Assembly (NCBI RefSeq): GCF_000001735.4 | Contig: NC_003075.7 | Coordinates: forward strand, 13,703,001-13,767,000 | Length of the DNA: 64,000 bases | From: Arabidopsis thaliana | Lineage: Eukaryota; Streptophyta; Magnoliopsida; Brassicales; Brassicaceae | Direction: 5' to 3' | Shown here: positions 1 to 9,433 of the stretch, one piece after another | Layout: each line of letters starts with the position of its first letter | Numbering within the stretch: position 1 is the first letter of the stretch | Made by a program: the position numbers and the translations under genes | Notes under the pieces: model-generated | Seen by the model: only the letters and a program-made list of their open reading frames with translations | What the model was told of the DNA's origin: nothing | Databases searched by the model: none

Positions 1-416
1 ATAGTTCGATTTGTCTATTTTGGTCTTGTTAACGTTTATGTTTTCTTCTAGAAAGAGCTTTTGCAATTTTGTAATCTCCTTAAGTTATCGACCTATAGAA
101 GTTACGAGTGCTTATGGATTTTGACCAGATGGTAAAATATATTCTTTAGCAAGACTGGTTTTCTTAACAAATTTCCAATCTTCATAAAGTCATATCTCAA
201 GTAACAAAGAAACAGGCGTACATGCGAGACTACTACTTTTAACATTAAACAATCATTCAAAGATCAAAGTGTGATAACAATGTCAAAGACATATACATAT
301 GGGCGTGTATTCTATACTACTTTTATATCCAACAATGAGCTCTTTACACAAGATTTGTTGTCTCTACCAAATCACCTTGGCTCGGTCTACTGAAATATAT
401 GCGCTATTTCGCATTG
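1..416. other. Gene-free left edge
   Basis: AT-rich sequence downstream of the first minus-strand gene, probably holding its 3' untranslated region. I see no convincing coding exon on either strand. Confidence 0.5.
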
Positions 417-1655
417 TCAGTCTGCATCTGTTACTTCTGCTTCTATGTCTACGACTGCTGTTGAGGAACCCTTTCCTGCACATTCAAACACTTAATCTCA
501 CCATTTGATATACAAGAGATATGGTTACTTGATTTGCGCAGAAGTAAAACAAAAATTTGGGTAAGTAACCTTTCTTAGGTTTAGAAGAAAACCCATTTAA
601 GTCTTGTCCAAAAGCAGTAGTTTGGTTGGAGAATTTCACTGGTTCCTTAACAAACTTATCATCCACGACTGCATTTTCCACGATAAGAAAACACAATGCT
701 AAATGCTTTGAAAAGAGATATACTTAGATAAATTGGAAAAAATGGAAGAATCATCTTATTACCTGAGAATGGTTGAGTACAGAAAGGGCAAAGCTGAACT
801 TCATCATCCATCGCTGACCTGCAGACATTTTGATATTCAATCAAGCTCGATTTGGCGAAACAACAAAAACAACTGAGAGGGATTTGATTCTTGTTATATC
901 CTTACTTGAATATCTGAAACTCATTTCCACAATTAGGACACTGCACAAGCGTAAACAGAGAGATGAAAAACCGCAAAAACTAGCTAAGTGGAACATACTC
1001 TTGACGGATTTACTCAAAACACAAGTGCTAGCTAGCTAACTTATAGTCACGAAACTGAAATTCTTGAAATGCTTTTTTAAGCTAAAGAGACAAGTAGACT
1101 TACATTGCTCTGGACAATATCTCGTTGTGCCCACCAAAAAAAGGCTCCCAAACCCAAAATTGGAACAATCACCACAATCAGCTGCAAAATTGTAAGAACT
1201 TCAGTTCACCAGCACAATTAGATAACCAGAGACATTAAATGATTAAGACTTTAGAGAGATAGAGAGAGTAATACCCAGACAGAGACAATAGCATCCAAAA
1301 TCCAACCAAGCTGACCAGTCATAGAGAGATAAGTCAAGCCAATGGCCAAAGCAAGGTTTCCGAGAATCCTCCCATTTCCGTTGTTATCTCCACCATTAAA
1401 CTTCAAACCCCTAACCCTAACCACCCGTCTTTTACGGTTAAGAGATTTCTCACTAGCTAGCATCCCAATATCTCCCAGACCCATCACTCGCTGTCTCTGT
1501 CTATGCTCAATCAAGCAAGCTCTCAACCCCAACTTGGTTTGGAGCATAGAAGGAGCCAAGCTCCGTCTTTTAGCGTGTAATCTGTTACTGGGTTCCTTGT
1601 TGAAACCGTCGTGTATGGAGAAGTTACAAAGGATAATCTGCGGAATCGAAGCCAT
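417..1655 (-). CDS. Membrane-anchored zinc-ribbon protein, probably plastid-targeted, function unknown
   Basis: Six exons on the minus strand: 1655-1275, 1181-1104, 940-906, 818-763, 668-570 and 475-417, all with GT-AG borders and matching phases, giving 235 residues. The N-terminal ~85 residues are rich in Arg, Lys and Ser with few acidic residues, like an organelle transit peptide. A hydrophobic stretch follows at about residues 95-150 and probably makes two membrane passes. After it come CPNCGNEF and, about 20 residues later, LCPFC: a four-cysteine zinc ribbon. The C-terminus is acidic (ends AEVTDAD). An open frame continues upstream of residue 1 into the tRNA, but 1655 is the first sensible ATG. 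I recall a transmembrane-protein annotation at this place in Arabidopsis (At4g27390) but no known function. Plastid targeting is inference. Confidence 0.85.
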
Positions 1656-1781
1656 CGTCTGAATTTTGATTTCCCAAACACAAAGCTCGAGTTGAGAAGG
1701 ATCCACTTCAACGACAAATGATATTTCACGACAATGCTGTGTTTTAAGGTTATATTGAACATTAACAGAAACTAGAGCATC

Positions 1782-1786
1782 GCGGG

Positions 1787-1829
<43 letters not shown>

Positions 1830-1854
1830 GCGTGTTCGATCCACGCTCACCGCA
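1782..1854 (+). tRNA. tRNA-Phe (GAA)
   Basis: A 73-base cloverleaf with a 7-bp acceptor stem (GCGGGGA with TCACCGC, one G-A mismatch), a D arm with the A-box GCTCAGTTGG, an anticodon stem TCAGA/TCTGA with loop CTGAAGA (anticodon GAA), and a T arm with TTCGATC. It matches plant cytosolic tRNA-Phe as I remember it. CCA is not encoded and there is no intron. A run of five T at 1855-1859 serves as the Pol III terminator. It lies head-to-head with the preceding minus-strand gene, 127 bp from that gene's ATG. Confidence 0.97.
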
Positions 1855-1859
1855 TTTTT
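1855..1859 (+). terminator. Pol III terminator of tRNA-Phe
   Basis: TTTTT directly follows the last base of the tRNA-Phe gene, the usual RNA polymerase III stop. Confidence 0.8.
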
Positions 1860-2340
1860 GTTATTTGTCCCTACTTTAATTGAAACGCGTCGTTTAGGAA
1901 CAACAAGTCTTATTTTATTTTATTTTTAATTCACTTACTTGAAACGCATCGTTTTTGACGCGTAATGAATTAAACTGTTTACCTTTGACTTGAGAGATGT
2001 AGTAGAAAAACTTTAAGATCTTCGAGAACAGACTTAAATTCATGTTGCATTAGAGTTTGATGAAAACCGATTGATTTTATTTTATTTTATATACATGTAT
2101 TAAGATCGAGTGTAATAGTATATTTGTCCCATGTTCATTTTTTGGATGTATATACGACTTTTAGAAATTTATGCGTTCTCAACAAAAAGAAACCATCAAA
2201 GGTAGCCCTCTTCCGAAGAAAAATATTTGACTTTTATCAACCTTATAAACTAACAATCGAAAACTCATCCCAACACAATCTTCTACCTTCTTCTCTAATC
2301 CATATAGATTCCACACTTCAGCCAAAAAAAAAAAACGAGG
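1860..2340. promoter_or_regulatory. Upstream region of the Root_cap-family gene
   Basis: AT-rich. It contains two near-identical 16-bp direct repeats, TTGAAACG(C)(G/A)TCGTTT, at 1880-1895 and 1939-1954. A TATAAACT-like box lies near 2244-2251, about 90 bp before the ATG, followed by an A-rich leader. No other coding exon seen. Confidence 0.4.
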
Positions 2341-3637
2341 ATGGAGGTCCCAAAATCCTCATTGCTAATGATAATTTTTGTGGTAGCTTCATGTTTCTTG
2401 CATGTCAAGGCTTGGCATGGTCAGACTTATTGTGGTGGCAATGCGACTCCCCGATGCCAGCTCCGGTACATCGACTGTCCTGAAGAGTGCCCTACCGAAA
2501 TGTTCCCCAACTCTCAGAACAAAATTTGTTGGGTTGATTGCTTTAAACCCCTTTGCGAGGCCGTGTGTCGGGGTAATTATTTAACCACCAATTTCTTTTT
2601 GTAATTGATGATATACCAATGCAGTTTAAAATTAGAATTAATAGAATTTCATCATTTTGATTAATTTTAGATTTTGAAAATATGTTTTAAGATTTGGATA
2701 TGATCTTTTGTAGCGGTAAAACCCAACTGCGAATCCTATGGATCAATTTGTCTAGATCCGAGGTTCATAGGTGGTGATGGAATTGTGTTCTACTTCCATG
2801 GAAAGAGCAATGAACATTTTAGCATTGTCTCGGACCCTGACTTTCAGATCAATGCTAGGTTCACTGGTCATAGACCTGCTGGCCGCACTAGAGACTTTAC
2901 ATGGATCCAAGCTCTCGGCTTCCTCTTTAACTCCCACAAATTCTCCCTTGAGACCACCAAAGTCGCCACTTGGGACAGCAACCTTGATCACCTCAAGTTC
3001 ACTATCGACGGCCAAGATTTAATTATCCCTCAAGAAACTTTATCCACTTGGTAATCATAGAAACTCAAATTTTACCCTATCATTTTTGTAGGTTGCGATT
3101 GTTTCAACTTTTAAACGTCATCTTTGTCTATTCGTTTAGATTTTCATGTAAACACTCATTATTTTAATGCATATTATCAGGTACTCATCCGACAAAGACA
3201 TCAAGATTGAAAGGTTGACAGAGAAGAACAGTGTGATCGTGACTATCAAAGACAAAGCTGAGATCATGGTCAACGTGGTTCCAGTGACCAAAGAAGATGA
3301 TAGAATCCACAACTACAAATTACCTGTAGATGACTGTTTTGCCCATTTTGAGGTCCAGTTCAAGTTTATTAATCTGTCCCCAAAAGTCGATGGAATCTTG
3401 GGACGCACTTATAGACCCGATTTTAAGAATCCGGCTAAACCAGGAGTCGTAATGCCAGTGGTGGGAGGTGAAGATAGCTTTAGGACATCTTCTCTGCTCT
3501 CTCATGTTTGCAAAACTTGTTTGTTCTCTGAAGATCCCGCCGTTGCGAGTGGCTCTGTCAAGCCCAAAAGTACATACGCATTGTTAGATTGCAGCCGTGG
3601 TGCGTCTTCCGGCTATGGACTCGTCTGCAGAAAGTAG
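2341..3637 (+). CDS. Root_cap / LEA-related secreted protein
   Basis: Three exons (2341-2572, 2714-3050, 3181-3637) with GT-AG borders give 341 residues. The first ~25 residues form a signal peptide (hydrophobic core LLMIIFVVASCFL, cleavage near VKA/WHG). A cysteine-rich segment follows at about 28-77 (YCGG, RCQ, CPEECP, CWVDC, LCEAVC). The rest is a conserved beta-rich domain with FTGHRP, a WIQALGF-type motif and a late GREVHP-type region, as in the plant Root_cap family (Pfam PF06830), annotated as late-embryogenesis-abundant related. Function in the family is poorly known; root cap and root expression are typical. I recall the Arabidopsis gene as At4g27400. A broken partial copy lies 0.7 kb downstream. 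Confidence 0.9.
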
Positions 3638-4359
3638 TTACCAATACAAACTCAGTTTGCTAAGAATTACAGATATTAAAAGTATATTGTTATGTTTTGT
3701 GTACGTATAAAATTTATATGTTTGTCAAAATAAAACAGAGGAATAAGGTAATTAAGAACCAAATTCTAAAGAAAGTAATTGTAACTCAGTTATTTACATG
3801 TACCAGATTATCTAATCCTTAAGAAAACCATTATATTTTTGTTGTGCTCCAAATACGCAGTAATCATTTAGAGCCTAGCGTAAATTGATAAAAAGGTTAT
3901 CTTCTATTTGAACACTGACTTCAAAACCCAACTTAATTAAGACATCAAAAGATGTTAAGCATCACACTCTTGGATCCGGCTATTAATATATACAATGTAC
4001 TTTTGTTGTTTTAAGATTTCCAAAAGTCAAATTAATAAAATGAGCAGCTTATTGCAGCAAGTTACAATGCTCCTAATATAAGGACCGATAAGTGTGGATC
4101 ACGCTCGTGTGGACGTAACTTCTAAAGACTTTTTCTTTATTTTTGAAGTTTCAAGTTTTTAAAGTCATATACATTTCAACTTAATGCATGTGTGGGTGAT
4201 GCCCAGATAAGGCACACAAACCCGGCAACTCCCGATCTCAACGTGAAGTAAAATAGTTTATTTTAAATAAATTTACAGAGTGGCGTCTACAAATTCACAA
4301 TCAACACGTTTCTTTTGACACCAGTCGACACATAATAAAACAGGAAGAATAAACTAGAC
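3638..4359. other. Intergenic, between Root_cap gene and its broken copy
   Basis: AT-rich sequence with the 3' untranslated region of the preceding gene near its left end. I see no further exon of the Root_cap family here. Confidence 0.5.
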
Positions 4360-4575
4360 ATGAAGATCTCAAACACCTCTTCGTTAATGCTGTTTTTTCT
4401 TGCGGCCATGTTATGTTTCTTGCGAGCCAAGTCACAAGGAGTTTACTGCAGCAACCCTTAGGAACGATGCTTCCAAAAGTACATACTGTGTCCGCAAGAA
4501 TGTCCCACCACCGGTGCCGCAAACTCTATGAACAGAGTCTGTTACGTAGAGTACTCTGCAACTCCGAGTGTCGCA
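4360..4575 (+). pseudogene. Exon-1-only pseudogene of the Root_cap-family gene
   Basis: ATG at 4360 opens a signal-peptide-like sequence (MKISNTSSLMLFFLAAMLCF) followed by YCSNP, CPQECPTT and VCYVE. It aligns residue by residue with exon 1 of the gene at 2341 (YCGGN, CPEECPTE, ICWVD). One in-frame TAG follows YCSNP. One frameshift lies after VCYVE: the expected cysteines (LCNSECR) continue only in another frame, ending at a donor-like AGTAAG at 4574-4579. Exons 2 and 3 are absent. It is a decayed tandem copy of a host gene, still recognisable and thus not very old, or part of an unrecognised transcript. Confidence 0.7.
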
Positions 4576-4927
4576 GTAAGCGAAAATGCCTTTGAACTTT
4601 TTGTATTAAGCTTTTTACCAAATTTTGGGTGTTAAGTTATTCAATTCAGAACTTAAACCGTTTTGTGCAAATGGTATCAACACATAACCGGTGTAAAAAT
4701 ATTGGTAACCATTTATTTTTCTCTCCGTTGAGAAACATTACACATTTGTGGGCCGTCAAGTTGGATCAAACTAGTCCCCAGTCGAGCCTTTTTCCTTTGT
4801 GGAATCCTAAGCCTCACCGAATCGGTAAAAGCCCCATATAAATCCCTATTATTTACATCAATTGCCACTCTACTATCTCCAAGTTTTTTTTTTACTTTTT
4901 TCACCCATCAGTAACTTCACATCTCTC
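4576..4927. other. Intergenic / 3' region of RD26
   Basis: Lies between the broken Root_cap copy and the RD26 stop codon. It probably contains the RD26 3' untranslated region on the minus strand; no coding signal seen. Confidence 0.45.
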
Positions 4928-6013
4928 TCATTGCCTAAACTCGAATGTTTGACCCGAAACACCAAACCCACTCGAGCTGTACCCGAAACTCTGAGTCAAC
5001 CCGCTCGAGTTCTGCTGCCGATTCACATGCCCACTCTCCGCCTCACCTTCCGCCGCTCGAAACGCATCGTAACCACCGTAACTCGGTAATCCATTGGTCG
5101 GAGCTAGCTCTGGAATTGGATTAAGACCTGCCAAGCTAGCCCAATCAAAGTTCCCGTTAAGAATCGTCCTGAGCGAATTCATCCGAGGAAGATTAAAAGA
5201 CTGGTCTTTTATCTCCGGGAACGAATCAAGAACGTCGTCAAGCTGTGATGAAGAAGACGATGACGACCCATTCGTGCTATGCTCTTCACGACAAGCTTGA
5301 ACAGGAGTAACAGCTTGTCTCTGAGATCCAGATGTTTTCTTGTAAATTCGACACAACACCCAATCATCCAACTGTAACAAAGAAGCAAACTTTATCAGAT
5401 TTTGATTTCAATTTTAACGAATTTGGATCTGGGAAAGTTTCAGTCTTTATTTACCTTGGAGCTTCCATGGCTACGAGAATGTTCTATTAAGCGATACTCG
5501 TGCATAATCCAGTTGGTTTTAGTGCCTTTGGGAGCTTTTCCGGCGTAAAAGACCAGAGCTTTTTTAATCCCGACACGACGACCATCCGCCGTGATAATTT
5601 TGTCAGTACCCGTTGCTTTCCAATAACCCGACCCGGCTACTCTATTGGGTCTTGACCCGTTCGGATATTTCCGATCTCTTGGGCTAAAGAAATACCATTC
5701 CTTCTCTCCAAACAAAGCCTTACCTAAATAGTTACAATTATACTCCCTTTAGTTTTAACATTTTCTCAAATTAAACCCAAAAGTATGACAATTGAAAATA
5801 ACACCCTACAAATGTGAAACATGTTTGCTTACTTGGCAAATCCCAAGGATCGAACTTGTAGAGATCGATGTCTCCGATGACCTGGAGAGAGAAATGATAG
5901 CCTGCAACTTTCCGACATAGATACTGAACAAGAAGCTCTTCATCTGTCGGATAAAATCTAAAACCTGGTGGCAAACTCAACTGGGCTAACGGATCTTTCT
6001 CTCTAACACCCAT
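4928..6013 (-). CDS. RD26: NAC-domain transcription factor RD26 (ANAC072)
   Basis: Three exons (6013-5833, 5723-5455, 5371-4928) encode 297 residues. The NAC DNA-binding domain fills residues ~14-165: [15 protein letters not shown] (A), [12 protein letters not shown] (B), [15 protein letters not shown] with [16 protein letters not shown] (C), [20 protein letters not shown] (D) and WVLCRIYKK (E). The C-terminal half is Ser/Asn/Gln-rich with a poly-Ser run and is the activation region. The intron positions are the standard ones of the ATAF/SNAC group. From the literature RD26 is a nuclear activator induced by drought, salt, ABA and jasmonate that also counters brassinosteroid growth programmes. 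The residues agree with RD26 as I recall it. The upstream DNA carries ABA-type elements. Confidence 0.97.
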
Positions 6014-7377
6014 TTATACTCTTCTACTTCGATTCCTCAGCAACCAAAAAAAAAAAGATTTCAAGTTTCGAACTCTAAAAACCCAAATTATATGTTTTTG
6101 TTTTTATGTTCGTCGATCTTTTGGACAATATAGTAAGTAGTTGGTTTATATAGGCTACGGAAAAGCCAAAGGTTCTTCAAGGATAAGTACGGTCGTCCTT
6201 GTCTTACTGTTCTAAAATCTAATTACGATTTTCTTTGTGGACCCGTTTAACCATTTAGATACTGCCACGTCTATGAACTGGCCGACCTTATCGATGTGTT
6301 GTACAATATTTTCCAGCGATATAAATGTGCAAAAAACACGAGGAAAATTTTCTCATGAGTAAGAAATTTGTGTACTACGATTATGAGAAAAGTCCGCTGA
6401 GTGATTGCAGTAATTTATTTTTTCTTATTCCATCGTGACATGTAAAATGTCTAAATATTTACTAGAAATATTCTAATTATAGTAAGTTTTTTTCCACTGA
6501 GAAAGCAATGAAGCTTTATTATTTCTATATTCGACTATATTGGTGCCGTTCGGGTGCATGAACCGTCAGGAAAAGCTAAAGTTTATCGACACGTGTTAAG
6601 CCAGTTGTCCTTTCTTCTAGAATTTTGATCAAAAGCCTAACAACGATGTGTATCAAAATGCTCCAAATAATTAGAGGCCAGTTCGATATTTAGTTTGTCC
6701 TGAAGCACTCGATCACTACATAGATTGGAGTCAGAAAAAGAAAAGAAGAAGCACTAACTATTTGACAGATAAATCTATTGAGTAAAACAAATGGCACTAA
6801 GACGTTTTTATGAACAAAAGAGTATTAATCAGACACGCGTGGAATGCATTTTCCCGTCCGTGTGAATTGTACACGTGTTGGGAGAGTTAGGCAAGACTTC
6901 AATATAAAAGAATCAAAAGAGACAAAAAAGAAGAAAAAGTAATAATAAAAACAGCAGAAAATATTGAACAAGTGTACAAACTACAAAGTTCTAACTAAAA
7001 TAAATTGAAAAGATACGTTAACATAAGACACGTATATACAGAACACTAATAGTATGATTTTAATATTTTTTAGTTAAAGATAATAACATTTGAGAATATA
7101 TGATCGTTTGTATTATACCATTAAGATTATCTCACAAATGTAGCAAGTAGTCTCTTTGTTTTTGATTAAAGGATAAATTTCAAGTTTTGTCAGAACAACT
7201 AAATTCGATTTTTATATATATTTCAATGATTATCTCATAAAAGACTTATTTCATATATTTTAGTTTATATTTAAACAAAAAGAGGTTAATTAGGGTTTCG
7301 TTCACTCAAGAAATACTAGAAATGGCCTAAGAAGTTGACAAGTGAATATTTGGACCATGCTGAACAGGTCAGAGAAG
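6014..7377 (-). promoter_or_regulatory. RD26 promoter with TATA box, G-boxes and a CE3-like element
   Basis: On the minus strand a TATATAAA box lies at 6145-6152, about 135 bp upstream of the RD26 ATG. Two CACGTG G-box/ABRE cores occur at 6590-6595 and 6872-6877. Between them, GACACGCGT at 6832-6840 is the exact reverse complement of the CE3 coupling-element core ACGCGTGTC. These elements fit the known ABA and drought induction of RD26. Function is inferred from motif identity only. Confidence 0.55.
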
Positions 7378-7545
7378 CCTTTTTATATATAAACATGTGA
7401 CGCGATTCAAAGAACTCGATTCTTCTTCTTCTTGATAATTCTTTTTTTTTTGTTCTTAATTATTATTATTCTCTACAAATCGTTTTCAATTGCTTTTCGG
7501 ATTTTTAGATTTTAGTGAACGTGGAGAATTCTTGTTCACAGAGAG

Positions 7546-7686
7546 ATGGACATGCCCACCCATTTCTTTTGTAAGATAATAATTTCTGAATATCAGCAAA
7601 GATACGACAAGTTTGGTTCAACGATTCGCATAACTGCAAAATGTGTTGATAAGAAACTCATCAATCGCTATTCAATTAGCGTATAA
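7546..7686 (+). CDS. Possible 46-residue peptide or non-coding transcript
   Basis: A strong TATA box (TATATATAAA, 7384-7393) is followed by a CT-rich leader typical of plant 5' untranslated regions, then ATG at 7546 and a 46-codon frame ending at 7686. The product starts MDMPTHFFCKIIISEYQQRY and has no family I recognise and no signal peptide. The transcript would run away from RD26. The promoter-like architecture is the main support. The frame is short enough to be chance, so this may be a non-coding RNA. Confidence 0.3.
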   Translation: MDMPTHFFCKIIISEYQQRYDKFGSTIRITAKCVDKKLINRYSISV

Positions 7687-8374
7687 TGCTCTTATGATCC
7701 TGACAAAAAAATAAATTAAGAGATATGGTTTTGATGACAATGAGGTAAAGAACAGATTGCCATAATCTAAACTTGTTCAAAAAATTCTTCAATGAATTTA
7801 TTTTATTTTAATAACATTTTTCTACTTTTTTTTCAAAAATACATTTTAATTGACAGAAATTTACCACTTTTGCGATAAATATCGTTGGTGACGTTTAAAT
7901 CATTTTAATATTTGTTTAGAGAATAAATAGGTAGACTTCTATTTAATGAGTTCTAAACGTATATTATATATGGTCTTTTCTAAAGTATGTTTTTCTCTGC
8001 CAAGTTACATGTTGGTTAAAGCTTTAAAAGAGATAAGGTGATCACGAAGGTTTACCAAAAAGAAAAAGAGAGAAAACAAAAACAAAAGGCATTATGCTTT
8101 CTAAATGCATAGTCTATATATGCACTCTACATTTGTACATAATTAATTCGACAATACTTATAGTAGATAAGCAAAATCTGGACTACATAATTAATTCGAC
8201 ACTCATAATTGATTTAGTGATGACTATTCCATTCTGAATTTTAGACTCTTCTAAAATTTTGTAGATGGTAGCACCTAATCTATATAGAGATCGATGATTC
8301 TTAGACCCTTTTTTACCAATGAAATGTTTAAATAGTTCCCACTTCAACACAATTCTTCCAAAAATGACAAACTT

Positions 8375-8428
<54 letters not shown>

Positions 8429-9433
8429 TTAAATGAACTTAAAAACATAAATTGGAAAATGGTTATTAATTAAGAAGACAATTCTAAGTGTAAAATAGCG
8501 ATCTGTAGCTGCAATTGTTTTCTGAAATTGTTGAATAATTATTTTGTTCGTATATATGATGAATAGCGTACAACATACAAAACAATCAGCTGGTTTATAT
8601 ATTAAAAATAAAATGAGAAACTAAGAAGGCCGCAATGGGTACCAGCGACTAATTAATTAACTTTTTAAGTCCTCTTCCTAATTTTCTTTAAACAGAAAAA
8701 TTAAAATAATTTTATTATCTCATTTATGTAAATTAGAGTTTTATGTTTTCTCAAACGCTTGATGTCTTGTTTTTTTTGTTCTTTAATTTTATTTATAACA
8801 CATAAAAACGTTACTTTGCAAGAAACTACAAAAAAAATTGGCTGAATTTTTTAGGGTATTGTCTGGAAACCAAGTTAAATCATTGTTCCCCTAACACCAC
8901 TTATTGCTTGAAGTAATCTCAAATAATGGGTTATGTGATCATATCATTTGGATAGGAGGCTTGGAAGCCCATAGACCATAGTACGTTTACTATATATGCA
9001 CCACAAATTCGTCAGCAGCTCGAATACAATTTCTTCATTTGGTTTTTGGTTTATATCAGAATATGACTTTTTAAAAGTGATCAGATAAAACCGCGTGAGC
9101 TAAAAATGTCTTTAGATGTACGAATTAATGAAGACTGGAATGATAACGTGTAAAGTGTGTTGGACTGGGAGCGCATACCAATAAGCAAACATGAATTTGG
9201 CTTTGAACTTTCCTTTTATACACACACAGAACATGTTCTTCACATTATACTACTTAGATTCTGATATAACTTGGACCACTTCAGCCGGACCAAATCAATC
9301 TCTCAAACTATAATTGATTTAACAAAAAACAATAATGCAATAAGAACTTATTGCTGTTATACATTCGTTCTTAATTACTCAAAAAAGTTCTAAAATCAAA
9401 AACAAATAAAAAGTGGAGATTATAACTAAGTAA
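7687..9433. other. Gene-free, AT-rich intergenic
   Basis: Very AT-rich, without convincing exons on either strand. The ABCG9 3' untranslated region probably occupies the right end. The main feature is the dinucleotide array at 8379-8425. Confidence 0.5.
8379..8425. repeat. (AT)n microsatellite, about 23 units
   Basis: An uninterrupted AT dinucleotide tract of about 47 bases in intergenic DNA. It should be length-polymorphic between accessions. Confidence 0.95.

Noticed and set aside
1342-1662. Plus-strand open frame opposite exon 1 of the zinc-ribbon gene
   Set aside because: Antisense to a well-supported exon and without its own promoter or homologue.
8379-8425. AT array considered as a matrix-attachment region or origin
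   Set aside because: A simple (AT)n microsatellite explains it; nothing else supports a special role.
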